A stretch of 64,000 nucleotides of DNA, taken from positions 15,892,931 to 15,956,930 of the forward strand of contig CM064670.1 in the NCBI GenBank assembly GCA_032717465.1. The letters are read 5' to 3'. A model generated the notes under the pieces. It was not told where the DNA came from and made no database searches. It saw nothing but the letters and a program-made list of their open reading frames with translations. Source of the stretch: Coenobita brevimanus. Taxonomy: Eukaryota > Arthropoda > Malacostraca > Decapoda > Coenobitidae. Shown here piece by piece: positions 59,752 through 64,000 of the stretch. The first letter of the stretch is position 1. Each line of letters starts with the position of its first letter. Made by a program: the position numbers and the translations under genes.

Positions 59752-59927
59752 CTGAAACCCCAAGCGTTGCCTGCCTGCATCTGATAGCTGGTGGTACTGA
59801 CGTGGTAAGGTGAGGAGGCGAGGCTGCCGTACTCTGCTATGAGTTTCATGTATGTAGTTAGGCCGTCGGAGAGGTAGGAGAACCTGCCCTGCAGAACCCG
59901 CCTCAGACCCTCATCAAACTCGAACGT
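59752..59927 (-). CDS. Ionotropic receptor (IR) internal exon: S2 part of the ligand-binding domain
   Basis: Read on the minus strand this 176-bp exon encodes 58 residues plus two bases. It starts TFEFDEGLRRVL, continues with RFSYLSDGLTTYM and ends GNAWGF. It is preceded by a pyrimidine-rich acceptor (TCCTCTAG) and followed by a good donor (CAG/GTAGGT). The pattern matches the second (S2) ligand-binding lobe of arthropod ionotropic receptors, iGluR relatives that act as ligand-gated cation channels in sensory neurons, usually with IR25a, IR8a, IR76b or IR93a. The exon ends in phase 2 within the Arg codon of WGFRKGAPF, and the next exon at 44207 supplies the rest. The frame has no stop and shows normal codon usage, unlike the surrounding decayed repeats. 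Which IR this is cannot be said: the ligand-binding S1 lobe and pore are outside the window. Splice sites are inferred from sequence only. Confidence 0.85.
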
Positions 59928-59989
59928 CTAGAGGACGTGGGGAGGAATCAAGCAAATTTTTGTAAACCCAAACAACTTATTGTTGCTGT

Positions 59990-60065
59990 TGTAACCTCAG
60001 GCTCATCTGAATGTGAACCATGTGGACTGTAGCTTGAAGGTGCCTTTAATCAGTTACTTTATTCC
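59990..60065 (-). repeat. SINE-A tail fragment
   Basis: CTCAGGCTCATCTGAATGTG and GTGGACTGTAGCTTGAAGG are the inverted tail blocks of SINE-A. It lies about 60 bp upstream of the IR exon at 59927. Confidence 0.6.
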
Positions 60066-60178
60066 CCTTTCAACAGACAAGGAGGGAGTAAATGAACCTT
60101 TGTATGACTGAGCAGTGGAGCCGCCCGATTATACTGGTACACTACGTGAACTTCTCCCTCTGCAGCACCGTGAATTAT

Positions 60179-60432
60179 TGTACAGTAACCAAAAAATCGT
60201 ACAATGGCCAGACATATTTGGTCACACAAATTACGTCCAGTGGCCGGACATTATCGTACAGTGGTCAGACACCTAATCGTACAGTGACCAGACAAATGAT
60301 TGTACATTGGCCAGACACATTACCGTGCAGTAGCCAGACACGTTATTGTGCAGTGACCAGACATATTACGTACAGTGACCAGACGATTTTCGTACAGTGG
60401 TCAGTCACATTACCGTACAGTGGTCAGTCATA
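60179..60432. repeat. About 22-bp minisatellite, 11 units
   Basis: Units such as CGTACAGTGGTCAGACACAT with small changes. Confidence 0.85.
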
Positions 60433-60692
60433 CTTTCCTGTCTTGGCTAAACAATAACGTATCATTGTAATCAAGAGTTTGAGGCTGATTCGTCGTCTCT
60501 CTAGAATTTGCAAGAACATAGGCAATGCTAAAACAAATATCTGATTCGTACAATTATCCACGTTGGACTGGTTGAAATATTACCCAAGCAGTTTTACCCT
60601 TGCTGTGTACACACACTACAAAAAGTATCTTTATTGGGGGGGGGGGAGATGAGTTACGCACTGAACATTCCAGCTTTTTCATTAGTGTTGGT

Positions 60693-60951
60693 AAGAGCCA
60701 CGTTACACTGGCCAGAAAACGGCTAACATGTTGACCGTTTTTGCGATCCGAGTGACCAACAGTCAGTGAGATTCAGCTTGCTAGGAGGTTTGTTGCTGTG
60801 ATAAGGTCTCAGATGAGCTACATATCATTTTTCATCATGTTTTTAACTGTGAACGAAATATTTAATTAGAGCAGAAGGTAAATTTAAACGAAAACGGCAC
60901 GCAAAAGTGGCTAACATGTTTGCCACTTTTGACCAGTGTGACTCCACCTTA
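60693..60951. mobile_element. Short MITE with about 50-bp inverted ends
   Basis: CACTGGCCAGAAAACGGCTAA at the left pairs with an inverted TTAGCCACTTTTGCG / ACCAGTGTGA region at 60900-60942. TAA adjoins both sides, which could be a PIF/Harbinger-type 3-bp duplication; this assignment is inference. Confidence 0.55.
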
Positions 60952-62155
60952 AGCGTGACTGTCGGAGAGTTGCCATCCAGGACTACCATAGAATTATGCT
61001 TGGGAGAATTAACAGATAGAGCAAAGGTATGTGTTTTCACTCTGGTATCATATTCAGTATTTGTATTAGTGCTGCAGTGTGAGATAGTGAATCACTGGCC
61101 ACTAGGTGATTTTGACTATTATTGGGTGTATATCTCATTTGTTTCGTGACATGAGGGTTGATGTTATTGTCGGAGTTGAAGTGTTACACCTGGCATGATC
61201 GTCTCATAAAACATGCAAAATTATAAACATGTGAGATGCCATAGCATGATTTCATCACTCATAAGATGACAATACTAAAGTGTTATAACGCCGATGCACA
61301 AAGTTTTGACAAAGTTCCAGAATGCGTTCCTGTGGTAGTAATCTTACTGCCTAATTTCAGTGGCCATCATTTGATTCGAGTAGGTGAAGTCTCACCAGGC
61401 ATAGGCAAGCAGGGATATCAGTATGAGCATTGCCTCGTGATCCTGTTATCAAGTCTTTCATTCATGGTGTCGCTTTGTTTCGCACAGACGTAAAGATACT
61501 TTTTGGAGTGTGTGTACCACTGGGATGCATTGTAGGCTACAACATTTTGCCCAACATTGTTGCGTGAGTAGTTGACATTGGTATTAATCCTCTTACGAAA
61601 GGGGCACATATCTTTTTCAGCAAAGGCCAGATGCCTTTAGTCAGCTGAAAGTATATATAAGAACCTGAATGTAAATACTGGTCCTTTAACTTTTAAGAAT
61701 GGGTTCTTAAAACATTCTAGCCAACGCAGGCAATTTTATTAAGCTGGGAGTAAGTATTAGTGCCTGTGAAAGTTAATTACGTATATGGACACTGCAGTCT
61801 GCTGTGAGGCATTGTCATAAAAATGTCCGTCATCTTGAAATGATGAGAGAAGAAAAATGAAGAATACTCATATGAGAAAAGTAATAAGATTTGCTAGTAA
61901 TGTAGTGAGTCAGACACTTGGCTGGATGTGGCCCAACAAGGGTTTAAATCCAAGGGTCATTACTTACACAATGGCACTCAATGGTGAGCGGCTGGTAATT
62001 TTTGAAAGATGTCTGAAATGAAAAACCTAGCTCCGAGCTCAAGTTTCTGATGGAAAATAAAAGGTGAACTGCTATAAAAGAAATAATGATAATAATAATT
62101 AGAATATTGTAACTCTCAGAGATAGTTACTGACCTACGCCTGCGAGAATATTGCT
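60952..62155. repeat. Dispersed repeat and possible SINE-B remnant
   Basis: 60952-61510 shares ordered blocks with 45920-46127. A GCAATTTTATTAAGCTGGGA motif lies near 61728. 61890-62060 ends in CTAGCTCCGAGCTCAAGTTTC and TGATGGAAAATAAA, similar to the SINE-B end at 27445-27480. No exon of the IR gene is seen here. Confidence 0.45.
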
Positions 62156-62659
62156 GACAGGCACAACTTATGTTTTATGCAATAACTCAAAAACCGCTGG
62201 TCAAACTGCCACCTAAAAATAAGCAGACTCGGTTCAGAACAGGGGAAACTTTTAGGGCCATGAAGTGCCTCATCAGTGTTTTAGATCTTCCTGTATGGAA
62301 GAGCAAATGAAAAGTGAGACGCCCAAAATATCATAATGTCGTGCTTAAATGACATTCAAATTTTCTCCATTTGAATGTATGGAAAATCATTTTATCACGG
62401 AACTTCCTTCCATGTTCATTTATCAGTAACAGTTTTGGAGCAAACTGAGGTCGAAAATTAATGATTTTTGGACATTTTTGGACCTGTGACCTTGAAAAGT
62501 ATGCCAGTCACTGAAACTTGTTTTACGTAATATTTCTTAACCGTATTGCCACAGAAAAATATACAGACTTAGTCTAGGACCAAACAAAACTTTTAGGGCT
62601 AAGAAGTACCTCATTATCGCCGGCCTTTACCAAGGTGGAGCTATAATGTTTTTGTGTGC

Positions 62660-62722
<63 letters not shown>

Positions 62723-63341
62723 CCCATTATATCTCATGAACGGCTTCAGCTATCAACATGAAACCTTCACGGTATCAAGATATGGTCAAAATCTTGGCCG
62801 AGTTCGAAAATGGGCACTCGGGGTCTTCAAGGTTACCAAAATGGCTGCCATAGGTCAATTAGTTTTTGTCAGCCGCTTAGCACCATTATATCTCATAAAC
62901 AGCTCGAGCTGTCAACATGAAACCTTCAGGGTGTCAAGATTTGGCCAAAATCTTGGGGTTGGCCAATATCATATTCTGGCGTGTGATTAGCATTTGATTT
63001 CCGAATGCTTGTCTTTCATTTATTTTTCAATTTTTCCTGTATGGAAGAGCAATAATTGAAAAGTGTTGGAAACTGGGATGTCTGAAATATCCTAGTGTTA
63101 CGCGTGAATGGCCTTTCAAATTTTTTCCATACCAACGTCTGGAGAATATTTTTAGCAAGGGATTTCCTCCAATGTTCATGTTTCAGTTATTGTTTTGGAG
63201 TAAACTGAGGTTAAAAATTCATTATTTTTGGACATTTTTTTAACCTGTGACCTTGAAAAGTAGGTCAAGGTCACTTAATCTGGGTCAGTGTAAGTGGGTC
63301 ATGGAGCTGCATATCTTCACTAATTGGAGACGAAAAGTGAC

Positions 63342-63388
<47 letters not shown>

Positions 63389-63830
63389 CCAGATAACTGG
63401 AACTGTCATAGACAATAACTGATCTTTACCTATAAGAATAATGCTTTTTGTAATAATTCAAAAACTGTAAGTCAAACTGCCACCAAAGAGTACACGGACT
63501 TGGTCCAGCACCAGACAAAATTTCTTGATCCAAGGAATGGTCATTTTTCTTTTTCCTATACGGAGGAGCAATTGGATTTTACTGAAAACTAAGGTGTTCC
63601 AAATATTGTAGTGTCACACATGAATAACCCTCAACTTTTTTCCATGAAAAATTTTAAAAAATTATTTTAGCATGGGATTTCCTTCCATGTTAAAGTATCT
63701 GTTATAGTTTTTGATTAAACTGAAAATAAAAATTCACGATTTTTGGACATTTTTGAACCTGAGACCTCGACAAGTAAGTCAAGATCACTGAAACTGGGGC
63801 AGTGTAATAAGGTCATGGTGCTGTAGAAAA
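62156..63830 (+). repeat. Diverged long repeat in three partial units with GT and AAT tracts
   Basis: TTTTTGGACATTTTTGGACC and the following CCTTGAAAAGTA block recur at about 62465, 63225 and 63742, preceded each time by CCTTCCATGTT and GTTTTGGAG-like text. Inside are a GT tract (62659-62721), a doubled ATATCTCATGAACGGCT block (62731 and 62889) and AAT repeats (63342-63385). No coding signal. Confidence 0.7.
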
Positions 63831-64000
63831 ATCGAGGCGGAAAGTGAGGGAATAATAAAAACACATACAGTAATGATGGAAACAAAATGTTATGCTAGAT
63901 GTTTTTAGGTCGACTTCTCGTCCTAAGGACACTAGCTACTGAGATGGGGTTCTCTTTGAAGATCGGAACTAGAATACACTGTAAGAGGAAGAGGGCATGA
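63831..64000. other. No gene recognised
   Basis: Sequence to the window edge without a recognisable feature. If the IR gene continues, this is intron or lies between exons. Confidence 0.3.

Overview
The window is animal nuclear DNA, most likely from a decapod crustacean. Evidence: spliced exons of an arthropod-type ionotropic receptor (IR), very dense microsatellites (GT, AT, GA, GGA), and many decaying transposable elements of kinds common in decapods (non-LTR retrotransposons, tRNA-like SINEs, piggyBac, mariner, Tc1, hAT, Ty3/gypsy). There is no prokaryotic gene organisation. The species call is inference.

Host gene. The last three coding exons of one IR gene can be read on the minus strand: 59927-59752, 44207-44048 and 43409-43263 (stop). 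Splice sites and phases agree, and the family motif WGFRKGAPF is restored across the first junction. A 15.5-kb intron (44208-59751) separates the first two exons and is filled with transposons. The 5' exons are expected beyond the right edge.

Mobile elements. 233-10384 is a Ty3/gypsy-like LTR retrotransposon on the minus strand with one long open polyprotein whose domains run Gag - protease - integrase - RT - RNase H. The integrase lies before RT, as in the Gmr1 group and in Ty1/copia, not as in ordinary Ty3/gypsy. The element sits in an AT microsatellite, and its 3' LTR is split by a 3.9-kb piggyBac element (315-4239) at TTAA. A second copy (48412-53835) lies in the IR intron, inside a jockey-like LINE; it has lost the RT active site and RNase H. 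A 751-bp internally deleted relative of the piggyBac (42364-43114) lies in a SINE just downstream of the IR stop codon.

Layout. 1-10.4 kb: SINE, gypsy copy 1, nested piggyBac. 10.7-11.3 kb: hAT-type MITE. 12.3-14.7 kb: LINE remains and a minisatellite grown from LINE coding sequence. 15-24 kb: microsatellites and a deleted LINE (17.8-20.1). 24-29.5 kb: tandem repeats, LINE and SINE fragments. 29.9-32.3 and 32.5-35.8 kb: two larger dead LINEs on opposite strands. 36-41 kb: LINE fragment, SINE, microsatellites, a 385-bp tandem duplication. 41.0-41.9 kb: deleted mariner. 42.3-64 kb: the 3' half of the IR locus with its TE-filled introns.

Apart from the IR exons, nearly every long open frame here is TE-derived or is a microsatellite read through. 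Boundaries of decayed elements were judged by eye and are approximate.
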